From the NCBI GenBank assembly GCA_017454855.1, contig JAFTCE010000134.1, positions 1 to 34,548 of the forward strand: a stretch of DNA of 34,548 nucleotides, written 5' to 3'. The DNA is from Desulfovibrio sp. Its GTDB lineage: Bacteria; Desulfobacterota; Desulfovibrionia; Desulfovibrionales; Desulfovibrionaceae. Position 1 is the first letter of the stretch, and every line of letters begins with the position of its first letter. The notes beneath the pieces were generated by a model, which had not been told where the DNA came from, ran no database searches, and saw only the letters and a program-made list of their open reading frames with translations. Below, piece after piece: positions 1-6,815 of this stretch. Position numbers and translations under genes: made by a program.

Positions 1-3000
1 CTGCGCCAGATGACATTTTTCTGGTGCGGACGGAGCTTAACATCGGGATTGGCGTTAACAAGTTCAATATGTTGTCCATTGTAATTTGGAGGGACATGCG
101 TGTTGAAACGCTCGTTATAGAGTTTTGTAAGTTGCTCTCGTCGCTCGTCGTCAGTCCATATCCAATCCTTGAACGCCTGCTTGATTTCATCAGCCTTTTG
201 CATGGCGGCAGCGGTCAATTCCTGATCTACGACCATGACAGGTTTGCCGTTGTCATCACGCATCCCTGAATCCTTTTCCACCTTGATGGGTGTACCGCGC
301 AACAATGATTCCACTAGGCGTTCAGCAGGATATTCAGGGATACCCCACACGCTCCGGTTGACCGTACCGTCGAAGATATTCACCTTTGCGTTCCACTTGC
401 CCAGTGCGGAGATATACTGCACTTGTGCGGTGTCTGCACTCAACACTTCTTCAAGGAATTTTTCGATGACTTCCCCCGGCAGCCAGGTGGAACCGAACTG
501 AACGCCAATATCCACGGCTTCGATGTCCGGCGGCATGGCGTCTTTCAGAGCGACCACATTCGCATTGAACTGCGGGTCCTTTGCGGCGGCCTTTTCCGCT
601 TCATGGAGCTTGTGACGCACATTTCCCGAAAGATAACGCTCGCGGATTTCCCATTCATTGCTGCCGGGATTGAGAAAAACAAGGTTGCTTCGCCGTAATT
701 CCTTCTGGGCCTCATCGGGGGCGATGTTTGCCAGTTCGCCGATGCGGTCGAAATTGATCTTGCCGTTTTCCCGAAGACAGATAATCAGGGCGTCCTGCGG
801 GTTATCCACACGGGATACCGGCACGGCGGGCGCAAGGACGCGCTGCTTGAAGATTGCGGCTTTTTTGGCCGAGGGGCGGCGAGCTTCTCCGCCAGTGCGT
901 CTTGCAAGCTCAGGGGAGATGCCCTTGTCATATTCCAGTTCCAGAGATTGAACCAGAGAGCTTTCCGGGTCATCCCGAAAGATGCTGCGGTTGGTGGAGG
1001 AATTGAGCAGCCCGAATTTTTTTACAAAATAATCGTATTTCGTATTGAGCTGATAGCGCAGACGCATCAACTCCGCCGTGTCGGCATCGGGGGCCTTTTC
1101 CGCATTGAGCAAATCCCGCAGGGCGTCGCGCACGTCGATAAGCGCGGCCAGCCGGGGGCGTTCACTATCCCGCTTGAGCGGCACGGGAGCATAGATGGCA
1201 TTGCCGTACTCGCCCGCGGTTTTGCAGACAATTCTACCCGTATGCGGCTCTTTGCAGAAAGCGCCATCCTTGAGCGCCCTGAAATATGCGGAGTCTATGA
1301 AACCGGTATTGAGTGACGCTTCTTCCGCAACCTGAATTTCGTCTTCGGTTTCTTTGGGCGTGTAGATGTCCTGCGGCAATGCCGCAAGGCGTGAAGAAAT
1401 CTCTTTATTTAGATCGGTCTCAGGCGGGGTTTCACAATTCACTGTTTCCCGGTAGGAGCCGCCAGACCTGACAAGCTGCCCGATCATTTGCTCCGGGTGA
1501 TCCACAAAGTAGCTGTTGACGTTCACATCAACAAAGCTCACTTCGTCGGGGTCATACACGGACATGGGTTGCGTATGCACCCAATCCCTGTTTTGCGGAT
1601 TAGTTGTCTTTTGAAAAAAGACGATGTCCGTAGTCACTTCGGTAAGTGCGTTTTCGCGGAACGCGGTCTTGGGCAGGCGGATGGCCCCAAGGAACTCTGC
1701 CTGATTGGCGATATGTTCCCGTACCGAAGTGTCCACAGCATCCATGAAGTATCGGCTGACCACAAAGGCCGCTATGCCGCCGTCACGCAGCTTGTCGATG
1801 CTTTTCGTCAGGAAATAGTTGTGGATGGAAAATATGTTCAGCTCCGGATGCTTCTGGTCAAACAGATGCTGCGAACCGAAAGGCGGATTGCCCACGGCAA
1901 GGTCGAAGGTGCCGGGGCGTATGACAGTGCGTTGGTAGCCGTCGGGAATGAGATTGGCTTCAGGATAAAGATAGTGGATAATTTGCGCGGAAATGGCGTC
2001 CTGCTCCACAGCGGTGAATCTGGCATCGAGGGATGGGGGACAGAGGCCGATGAAGTTACCGATGCCCGCTGACGGCTCAAGGGCATTCAGGCTCGTGTCC
2101 TTCATGCCAAGTCGCTCAAGACCGTCATAGATGCCGCGAATGACCGTTTCCGAAGTGTAGTGGGCATCCTGCGTGGAGCGCCTTGCTTTTGCATACTCAT
2201 CCGGGGGCAGGAGGCGGCGCAGCTCTTCGCCGCGCTGCCTCCATTCCGTGTTCTGGCCGTCAAACGCCTGGGGCAAGCCGCCCCAGCCCACATACCGGAC
2301 AAGAATACGTTTTTCTTCCGGGCTTGCCTCCTGGGCATTTTCTCCATCTAGGCGTTTGAGGAGCCGGATGGCCTTGATGTTGTCCTCGTACTTGACAGCG
2401 GCCCCGCCTACGCCGAGGTCGTCGCCCAATGCGATGCGGTAGTTCTCACGCGGGTATCGACTTCTAACCGGGCCAGTATCTCCAATTCCGTCATCCCCTG
2501 CGCTTGCATCTTCGCTGCCGACGCCGTGCTCAAGGCGTCCTTCTCCATCTCCGTCTGCTCGTACAGACGGTGCAGCAGGATGTCCCCGTCCTGCTTCGTC
2601 TCCAGCTCCTTCAGCGTCTCCGGCTCGTTGAGCGCCCAGCGATCCAGAATCAGATACGCCGAGCGGAGGAAGTTCTCGTCCTTCCTCACGCGTCGTATTG
2701 TTTCGGGGCGCAGTACCTTCGCGGCGATTTCCAGAGGTTGCGTTTGACGATCCAGCATGATGTGCCTCCGTTGGGGTTGTCTTCGGGTTCACGCCGAAGT
2801 TGAAGTTTATGACTTCCTGTGTCGTCAGGAAATCATATTTTTTCTTGGCGTACAGTTGTTCCGGGGTATCCCAGTCTCCGTCCATGACCTGCATGAGGCC
2901 GGGGTCGAAGCTGTGCATCCGCGTACCGTTGGGAAACTCGTAGACCCCTTCGCCCTTGCTGTTGGTGCCTACGCGCCGCATGTTCTCAATATCATCTTCT

Positions 3001-3266
3001 GTCTGAACAAGGGCTGATTCTGTCCGGCGCGACTCCGGCGCGGAGGCCGGAGTCGCATCAGATATTGGGCTGTGAGATGGCACAGACGCGGCAGGTCGTT
3101 CGTCGGGTGCCGCCTTTTGCAATGCCGTATTTTGTGTCTGATGCGTGGCGGGAACCGGCACGGCATCGTCAGCGGCATTTTGGGTGCGGATGTTGGTGAT
3201 ATGATCCGCGAAGATGTCAAAGAGCGTCAGTTGCCTTGGGTCATATACTGTTTTGCGTCTGGCCAT
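1..3266 (-). CDS. Methylase-helicase fusion protein (N12-class adenine methylase / SNF2-type helicase), C-terminus cut by window edge
   Basis: Open for 1088 codons and still open at the window edge. It starts at the ATG at 3266, preceded by a strong GGGAGG site, and begins MARRKTVYDPRQLTLFDIF. Residues 1-170 are an N-terminal region. Residues about 170-270 are a low-complexity Gly/Ala/Asp/Glu/Arg linker. The conserved entry motif ENYRI follows, then an amino-methyltransferase domain with SAM loop EPSAGIGNF (about 397-405) and catalytic NPPFG (460-464). A later segment contains YLSGNVRHKL. The last readable residues, RPHQKNVIWR, resemble the sequence just before the Walker A of the SNF2-type helicase half, which lies outside the window. 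Proteins of this architecture are common on large conjugative elements and phages; their role is thought to be DNA modification or protection of the element. It lies 18 bp after the rdgC-like gene, probably in one operon. Family assignment is firm; the exact function is unknown. Confidence 0.9.
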   Translation of the reverse strand, partial: MARRKTVYDPRQLTLFDIFADHITNIRTQNAADDAVPVPATHQTQNTALQKAAPDERPAASVPSHSPISDATPASAPESRRTESALVQTEDDIENMRRVGTNSKGEGVYEFPNGTRMHSFDPGLMQVMDGDWDTPEQLYAKKKYDFLTTQEVINFNFGVNPKTTPTEAHHAGSSNATSGNRREGTAPRNNTTREEGRELPPLGVSDSGSLGAQRAGDAEGAGDEAGRGHPAAPSVRADGDGEGRLEHGVGSEDASAGDDGIGDTGPVRSRYPRENYRIALGDDLGVGGAAVKYEDNIKAIRLLKRLDGENAQEASPEEKRILVRYVGWGGLPQAFDGQNTEWRQRGEELRRLLPPDEYAKARRSTQDAHYTSETVIRGIYDGLERLGMKDTSLNALEPSAGIGNFIGLCPPSLDARFTAVEQDAISAQIIHYLYPEANLIPDGYQRTVIRPGTFDLAVGNPPFGSQHLFDQKHPELNIFSIHNYFLTKSIDKLRDGGIAAFVVSRYFMDAVDTSVREHIANQAEFLGAIRLPKTAFRENALTEVTTDIVFFQKTTNPQNRDWVHTQPMSVYDPDEVSFVDVNVNSYFVDHPEQMIGQLVRSGGSYRETVNCETPPETDLNKEISSRLAALPQDIYTPKETEDEIQVAEEASLNTGFIDSAYFRALKDGAFCKEPHTGRIVCKTAGEYGNAIYAPVPLKRDSERPRLAALIDVRDALRDLLNAEKAPDADTAELMRLRYQLNTKYDYFVKKFGLLNSSTNRSIFRDDPESSLVQSLELEYDKGISPELARRTGGEARRPSAKKAAIFKQRVLAPAVPVSRVDNPQDALIICLRENGKINFDRIGELANIAPDEAQKELRRSNLVFLNPGSNEWEIRERYLSGNVRHKLHEAEKAAAKDPQFNANVVALKDAMPPDIEAVDIGVQFGSTWLPGEVIEKFLEEVLSADTAQVQYISALGKWNAKVNIFDGTVNRSVWGIPEYPAERLVESLLRGTPIKVEKDSGMRDDNGKPVMVVDQELTAAAMQKADEIKQAFKDWIWTDDERREQLTKLYNERFNTHVPPNYNGQHIELVNANPDVKLRPHQKNVIWR
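2408..2758 (-). CDS. Possible overprinted gene inside the methylase-helicase linker (116 aa, unknown)
   Basis: This frame is shifted relative to the methylase-helicase gene and lies wholly inside it. It starts at an ATG with a near-ideal GGAGG site six bases upstream. The product starts MLDRQTQPLEIAAKVLRPE and looks like an ordinary helical, Leu/Glu-rich soluble protein up to about residue 103, after which it runs into the conserved part of the host gene. Codon third positions are GC-rich in this frame, as in real genes here. The host frame over the same bases encodes only a disordered-looking linker. I recognise no family. Alternatives are a chance open frame, or a short translated product that only regulates translation of the large gene. 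Confidence 0.45.
   Translation of the reverse strand: MLDRQTQPLEIAAKVLRPETIRRVRKDENFLRSAYLILDRWALNEPETLKELETKQDGDILLHRLYEQTEMEKDALSTASAAKMQAQGMTELEILARLEVDTRVRTTASHWATTSA
2765..2769 (-). promoter_or_regulatory. Shine-Dalgarno site inside the methylase-helicase gene
   Basis: GGAGG on the minus strand, six bases before the ATG at 2758. It sits inside the coding sequence of the large methylase-helicase gene and is the main reason to take the nested 116-codon frame seriously. Confidence 0.5.
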
Positions 3267-3284
3267 GATATGCACCTCCCGCCT

Positions 3285-4232
3285 TTATTCGGGAAGAGCA
3301 ATCTTTGCTATGACCTCTGCCACGGACACGCAGCATTCGGCCTTGAGGATGAAGTCTGCCTCGCGTTCTGCGCCCCGTTCCGCCTTGGGCAGCTTGAGGC
3401 CGGACACCGTGAAATCGTCGGCCAATGTGAGGACGACAGCTTCACCAGGCTGGGATTCGTCTCCGGCCTCTCCATGATAGAAATCCAGCGAAATCCCCAT
3501 CTTTCTGATGAGAAGCCCGTTTTCCAATGCCTTTTTGCCCGTTTCCATATCTCCTTTGGCAACCACGGTGGCTTTTTCTTCTGCCCCTTCGGGACTGGAC
3601 AAAGTGACAGCGTAGTTGTCGGGCAGCACATCCACCCAAACGCCATCGGCCAACTGGTAGCGGCGGGGCCGCTCATCCAGATACACGCTTTGGAAAAAGG
3701 CGGCCATGTCGATGTCGGGCAGAACCGGCTCCGTCTTTACGCCGAACGTCCGCTCAAAGATTTCCAGCGTCAGCGATACGGCCTGATCTGCTGTGGCTGA
3801 AAGCATCAGCGTCCCACCCGGCACATCCCAGATGCAGTCCACCAGAGTGGGCACGAAATCAGCTTTGGCCGCAACTTTTGCGGTGACAATTTCCTTGAGT
3901 TCCTTTTTTCTGACGCGGGAGATTTTGCCGTCGTTTGCGTCCTTTTCCTTCTTGATGGCTTCGGCCAGCCGCATTTTGACGGCGGCGGCAGAGGGTTTGC
4001 GTTCATCAATGCGCATGGACAGGGCGATGAAGCGTTCAATATCCGGGCCGGAGCGGAAGCTGGTGTCCAGCGGGTCGCCCAGGCCGACCCAGCCGACGCG
4101 CTTGCCGTCCGGCCCGACGGCCTCCGGCTGGGCGCTGAAGGCGGCGGATTCCAAATTTTCGGAGTAATCCCCGGCCTCCCCGGAGACCTTGAATACCCGC
4201 ATGGCAGTGGTTGAAGTCATGAAACCTGACAT
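3285..4232 (-). CDS. RdgC-like recombination-associated DNA-binding protein
   Basis: Product of 315 residues. The start is the ATG at 4232 with GGAGG seven bases upstream. RdgC-like features in order: an N-terminal strand region with GWVGLGDPLD (about residues 47-56), the IDERKPSAAAVKMRLAEAI segment, a basic stretch RVRKKELKEIV, then a WDVPGGTLMLSAT segment and ERTFGV. RdgC binds double-stranded DNA as a ring and limits RecA loading; plasmid copies are thought to protect incoming or replicating DNA from recombination. That role is inferred here. It follows the DsbA-like gene after a long AT-rich hairpin and precedes the methylase-helicase gene by 18 bp. Similarity was judged by eye, and the middle of the protein is divergent. 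Confidence 0.72.
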   Translation of the reverse strand: MSGFMTSTTAMRVFKVSGEAGDYSENLESAAFSAQPEAVGPDGKRVGWVGLGDPLDTSFRSGPDIERFIALSMRIDERKPSAAAVKMRLAEAIKKEKDANDGKISRVRKKELKEIVTAKVAAKADFVPTLVDCIWDVPGGTLMLSATADQAVSLTLEIFERTFGVKTEPVLPDIDMAAFFQSVYLDERPRRYQLADGVWVDVLPDNYAVTLSSPEGAEEKATVVAKGDMETGKKALENGLLIRKMGISLDFYHGEAGDESQPGEAVVLTLADDFTVSGLKLPKAERGAEREADFILKAECCVSVAEVIAKIALPE

Positions 4233-4260
4233 AATAATTCCTCCGTGGTTGTGATATAAA

Positions 4261-4299
4261 GATATAAAAATATTTTTGCAAGAAAAATATTTTTATATC
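4261..4299. repeat. Perfect AT-rich inverted repeat (17-bp arms, 5-base loop)
   Basis: The arms at 4261-4277 and 4283-4299 are exact reverse complements around the loop GCAAG. The element lies in the gap between the DsbA-like gene stop (4325) and the rdgC-like start (4232). It could be an operator, a hairpin affecting transcript stability, or a partial terminator for the DsbA-like gene, since each arm carries a run of T or A. A direct repeat GATATAAA precedes it at 4253-4260, giving the 12-mer GATATAAAGATA that recurs upstream of dotD. Confidence 0.75.
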
Positions 4300-4324
4300 T
4301 ACAGGGAGAGGGCGCTATCGAAGG

Positions 4325-5071
4325 CTACAGCATGGCCTCGTTCATGCGTCCTCGTGTGATGACCTGAATGATTTCACGCTGCGCGGCGGCATCGCCGGAG
4401 CGGGCCTTTTTCGCAAGTTCCAAAGCCGGCGCAATTTGGTCTGCGGAAAAGTCGCAGGACGGAAAGCGGATGCCGCCCAGCACAAAGGTCGGCGTGGAGG
4501 GGATGTCCTGCCCCTGCTCCATATCCTTCTGGACAGTCTGAGCAGCCTCGCCCTCCAGTATTTCTGCCAGGGCGTCAGGCGGGACAGCTGCTTCGGCGCT
4601 CATCCTGAGCAGGGATGCTGCGTAAGGCGGAGGCAGCAAATCAGATGTCGGCACAACGGCGTCCCAGAAGTTGTTGGCCGCCGTTTGCGAGAAATGGCGC
4701 AGCGCCTCATAGGCAAGCGCCTTTTTCATGCTTTCCCCATAGGTATTGGCGGGCCGGTGGCGGACGACGATGCACCATTCCGGGTGTGCCTGTTGCGCCT
4801 TGATGACTTCGCGGATGCCGCAGTACCGGCATTCCATGCTGCCCCAAAATTCCAGGATTTCACCCCTAAACGTCGCAGCATCCCGGCCGTCGGCGCATGT
4901 GCGTCCCTTGAGGTGTTCAGCAGGGGAAAACGGCACGGCAATATCCTTGGCGACACCAGCGGCGGCATCCCGCTCAACGACGGCACGTTCCGGCATGCTC
5001 GCTATGGCAACGCTTGGAGCCATAAGATCCATAAAATATGTGAAAAGCAGTAAACATAAATAGTTATGCAT
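4325..5071 (-). CDS. DsbA-like periplasmic thiol oxidoreductase
   Basis: Product of 248 residues. The N-terminus is hydrophobic (about residues 4-25), consistent with a signal peptide. A thioredoxin-fold active site CRYC is at 81-84, in the context EILEFWGSMECRYC. The cis-proline loop appears as STPTFVLGG near residue 192. Proteins of this type oxidise or isomerise cysteines in exported proteins. Several secreted products of this window carry paired cysteines (the 140-residue protein at 10967 and the TraW-like protein at 24848), so they are plausible clients; that is inference. It is transcribed leftwards, divergently from the HigB-type toxin gene across a 75-bp gap. The full name (DsbA, DsbG or a conjugation-specific variant) cannot be fixed by eye. 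Confidence 0.75.
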   Translation of the reverse strand: MHNYLCLLLFTYFMDLMAPSVAIASMPERAVVERDAAAGVAKDIAVPFSPAEHLKGRTCADGRDAATFRGEILEFWGSMECRYCGIREVIKAQQAHPEWCIVVRHRPANTYGESMKKALAYEALRHFSQTAANNFWDAVVPTSDLLPPPYAASLLRMSAEAAVPPDALAEILEGEAAQTVQKDMEQGQDIPSTPTFVLGGIRFPSCDFSADQIAPALELAKKARSGDAAAQREIIQVITRGRMNEAML

Positions 5072-5146
5072 GGTATCCCTCTCTCTGTTATTCCAGTATT
5101 GAAATAATCATCTTGACATTATACCAAAAAACGGCTTTTTTATGGC

Positions 5147-5464
5147 ATGGACATCCTGCAAAATGACACACCGTGGAAGGTCGGTATCACCGCAAAGGCC
5201 GCACGGCAAAAACGCAAACTTCCACCGGAGATACAGGACAGGTTCCTCGCTTTGGTGCTGGACATAGCCTTCAATGGCCCTGAGCAAACGGGTTGGCGCA
5301 ATTATGGGCTTATAGTTGGTGCGGATGATGTTCACCATTGCCATTTGAACAGCAATCGGCCCCGGTATGTTGTTGTTTGGAAAGTCATCGACAGGGAAAT
5401 ACAGATAATAGAAATCCGGCATATAGGGCCGCATGAAAGCGTAAACTACAAGAAATTCAAATAG
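5147..5464 (+). CDS. RelE/HigB-family toxin
   Basis: Product of 105 residues with the RelE/HigB fold pattern: basic helix AARQKRKLPPEIQDRFLAL, then HHCHLNSNRPRYVVVWKV and a final strand IQIIEIRHIGPHE. Toxins of this group cleave mRNA at the ribosome. The antitoxin gene starts 10 bases downstream, in the toxin-first order typical of higBA. A TTGACA hexamer at 5113-5118 and TATACC at 5120-5125 lie just upstream, but no well-spaced promoter is clear. An in-frame upstream start is unlikely because the ATG at 5147 begins a normal-length protein. The plus orientation, opposite to the transfer operon, fits an independently acquired cassette. Confidence 0.85.
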   Translation: MDILQNDTPWKVGITAKAARQKRKLPPEIQDRFLALVLDIAFNGPEQTGWRNYGLIVGADDVHHCHLNSNRPRYVVVWKVIDREIQIIEIRHIGPHESVNYKKFK

Positions 5465-5474
5465 GTATTTAGAT

Positions 5475-5852
5475 ATGAACGCTGAACTGCGAATTGCATC
5501 CACAAATGCGGAGCGAACTGTAATCAACCTTGCCATTCCATCCGGGAAGGCGAAGGCTGTTCTGGACGCTATCCGTGGCATGTTGCCGCTTGCCGGATTG
5601 AAGGTTCGGCAATTGAATGATGATGGCGAGGAACTGTTGAGTATTGCAGAGGTTTTCCCGGAAGCAACTCCTGCGATGGTTTTGAGAGGTTTTAGAGGAA
5701 AGAATGAATGGACGCAGCAGGAGCTTGCCGAAAAATTAGGGACAACACAAAATTGCATTTCTGAAATGGAAAGCGGCAAGCGTAGTATTTCCAAGGCGAT
5801 GTCGGAACGACTGGGCAAAGTGTTTTCTGTGTCGTATAAATTATTCCTTTGA
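5475..5852 (+). CDS. HigA-type antitoxin, XRE helix-turn-helix
   Basis: Product of 125 residues. The first half (1-75) is an extra domain beginning MNAELRIASTNAERTVINL. The second half is an XRE helix-turn-helix with WTQQELAEKLGTTQNCISE and MESGKRSISKAMSERLGKV. Such antitoxins bind the toxin and repress their own promoter. It lies 10 bp behind the RelE/HigB-type toxin gene and is surely co-transcribed with it. The long N-terminal domain probably contacts the toxin; that is inference from gene pairing. Confidence 0.85.
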   Translation: MNAELRIASTNAERTVINLAIPSGKAKAVLDAIRGMLPLAGLKVRQLNDDGEELLSIAEVFPEATPAMVLRGFRGKNEWTQQELAEKLGTTQNCISEMESGKRSISKAMSERLGKVFSVSYKLFL

Positions 5853-6155
5853 TGATTGTGACGATTTATTATCTTAACATTTTGATACTGAAATGTCGTT
5901 TGATACACTATATATTTTACGTATAATGATTTCATCAATGTCCGTCGCTGCCCCCAAAGTATAGCTGGACAAGGAGCAGTGAAAGGATTTTGGAACGTAG
6001 CCGTGAGCCTGAGTGGTTCACGGCTACTTTGATATGATTTCCAAATGCTTTTTCTGCCCAAAATATCATTATCAGTCGGGACAAAATCCGTCTGCGATGC
6101 CAACATCTTTTCAAACTTCCCTTGGTCGAAGGACATGTGGGAAGGTGGGACGGGC
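5853..6155. other. Gene-free spacer between the two toxin-antitoxin pairs
   Basis: About 300 bp with no convincing gene. It begins AT-rich (5853-5940) and contains a 10-bp perfect hairpin at 5997-6027. On the minus strand a short open stretch from an ATG at 6136 reads MSFDQGKFEKMLASQTDFV and looks protein-like for about 40 residues, but has no recognisable family. It may be a remnant of a gene disrupted when the toxin-antitoxin cassettes arrived. Confidence 0.5.
5997..6027 (+). terminator. Hairpin downstream of the HigBA-type pair
   Basis: GTAGCCGTGA and TCACGGCTAC form perfect 10-bp arms around an 11-base loop, followed on the plus strand by CTTTGAT-like sequence with only a short T run. 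It lies 145 bp after the antitoxin stop. It may end that transcript, but the weak T tract and the distance leave other roles open. Confidence 0.4.
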
Positions 6156-6184
6156 TTGCCATTTGGGGTATTTCGAGTTATATA
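6156..6184 (+). promoter_or_regulatory. Candidate promoter of the MazEF-type pair
   Basis: TTGCCA (6156-6161) and TATATA (6179-6184) are separated by 17 bases and lie 26 bp before the antitoxin ATG. The -10 region sits inside the near-palindrome TTATATAAAAATATAA, a plausible operator for the AbrB-type antitoxin. Confidence 0.5.
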
Positions 6185-6209
6185 AAAATATAATTTTGGG
6201 GAGATCGCC

Positions 6210-6467
6210 ATGTATACGAGCACGTTGAGAAGGGTCGGCGGCTCTGTGATGTTGGCCGTTCCGCCGGCGGTTCTGGAAATGCTGCAAATGGAATCAGGTT
6301 CAGCGGTCAGCATGGCCGTGGAATCCGGGCGTTTGGTCATTGAGCCGCGTGCCAGGAAGAAGTACAGCCTGCAAGAACTGCTGGCCCAATGCGACGCTTC
6401 CGCACCCGTTTCCGACGAGGACAGAGCGTGGACGGCTGCAACGGCTGTGGGTAAGGAGCTGCTTTGA
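6210..6467 (+). CDS. MazE/AbrB-type antitoxin
   Basis: Product of 85 residues with an N-terminal AbrB/SpoVT swapped-hairpin DNA-binding pattern (TLRRVGGSVMLAVPPAVLEML, then SGSAVSMAVESGRLVIEP), followed by an acidic C-terminal tail (SDEDRAW) of the kind that binds MazF. It is preceded by GGGGAGA about ten bases before the ATG. It overlaps the toxin gene by four bases (TTGA). Expected role: neutralises the toxin and autorepresses the pair. It resembles the ChpS/PemI branch rather than MazE itself. Confidence 0.85.
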   Translation: MYTSTLRRVGGSVMLAVPPAVLEMLQMESGSAVSMAVESGRLVIEPRARKKYSLQELLAQCDASAPVSDEDRAWTAATAVGKELL

Positions 6468-6799
6468 TTCGGCGCGGCGACATATATCTGGTTGACCTTG
6501 ACCCGACCGAGGGGCACGAACAGCAGGGAACACGTCCGGTTCTGATTGTTTCCCCTGATGCGTTCAACAAGGTGACTCAAGTTCCCGTGGTCTTGCCGAT
6601 TACCAGCGGCGGCAACTTTGCCCGCACCGCAGGTTTCGCCGTATCCCTCAGCGGATGCGGCACACGCACCACAGGCGTGGTGCGCTGTGACCAGCCCCGC
6701 GCCCTTGATTTGCGGGCGCGCTCCGGCAGACGTCTGGAAACTGTGCCTCCCGTCATCATGGAAGAAGTCCTCGCCAAGCTGGAGACCATTTTCAGTTAG
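6464..6799 (+). CDS. mazF: MazF/PemK-type endoribonuclease toxin
   Basis: Product of 111 residues. Diagnostic features are RRGDIYLVDLDPTEGHEQQG at the N-terminus, RPVLIVSPDAFNK, the PITSGG loop and the C-terminal VIMEEVLAKLETIF helix. MazF toxins cut single-stranded mRNA at short motifs. The start is a TTG overlapping the antitoxin stop (TTGA), so the toxin is translationally coupled and probably kept low. It ends 16 bp from the convergent dotL stop. Like the HigBA-type pair, it is opposite in strand to the transfer genes and probably stabilises the element. Confidence 0.9.
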   Translation: MIRRGDIYLVDLDPTEGHEQQGTRPVLIVSPDAFNKVTQVPVVLPITSGGNFARTAGFAVSLSGCGTRTTGVVRCDQPRALDLRARSGRRLETVPPVIMEEVLAKLETIFS

Positions 6800-6815
6800 A
6801 CGAAGCGGTGTCCGG

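Noticed and set aside
3072-3800. 242-codon open frame on the plus strand
   Set aside because: Antisense to the rdgC-like gene and the start of the methylase-helicase gene; no recognisable pattern.
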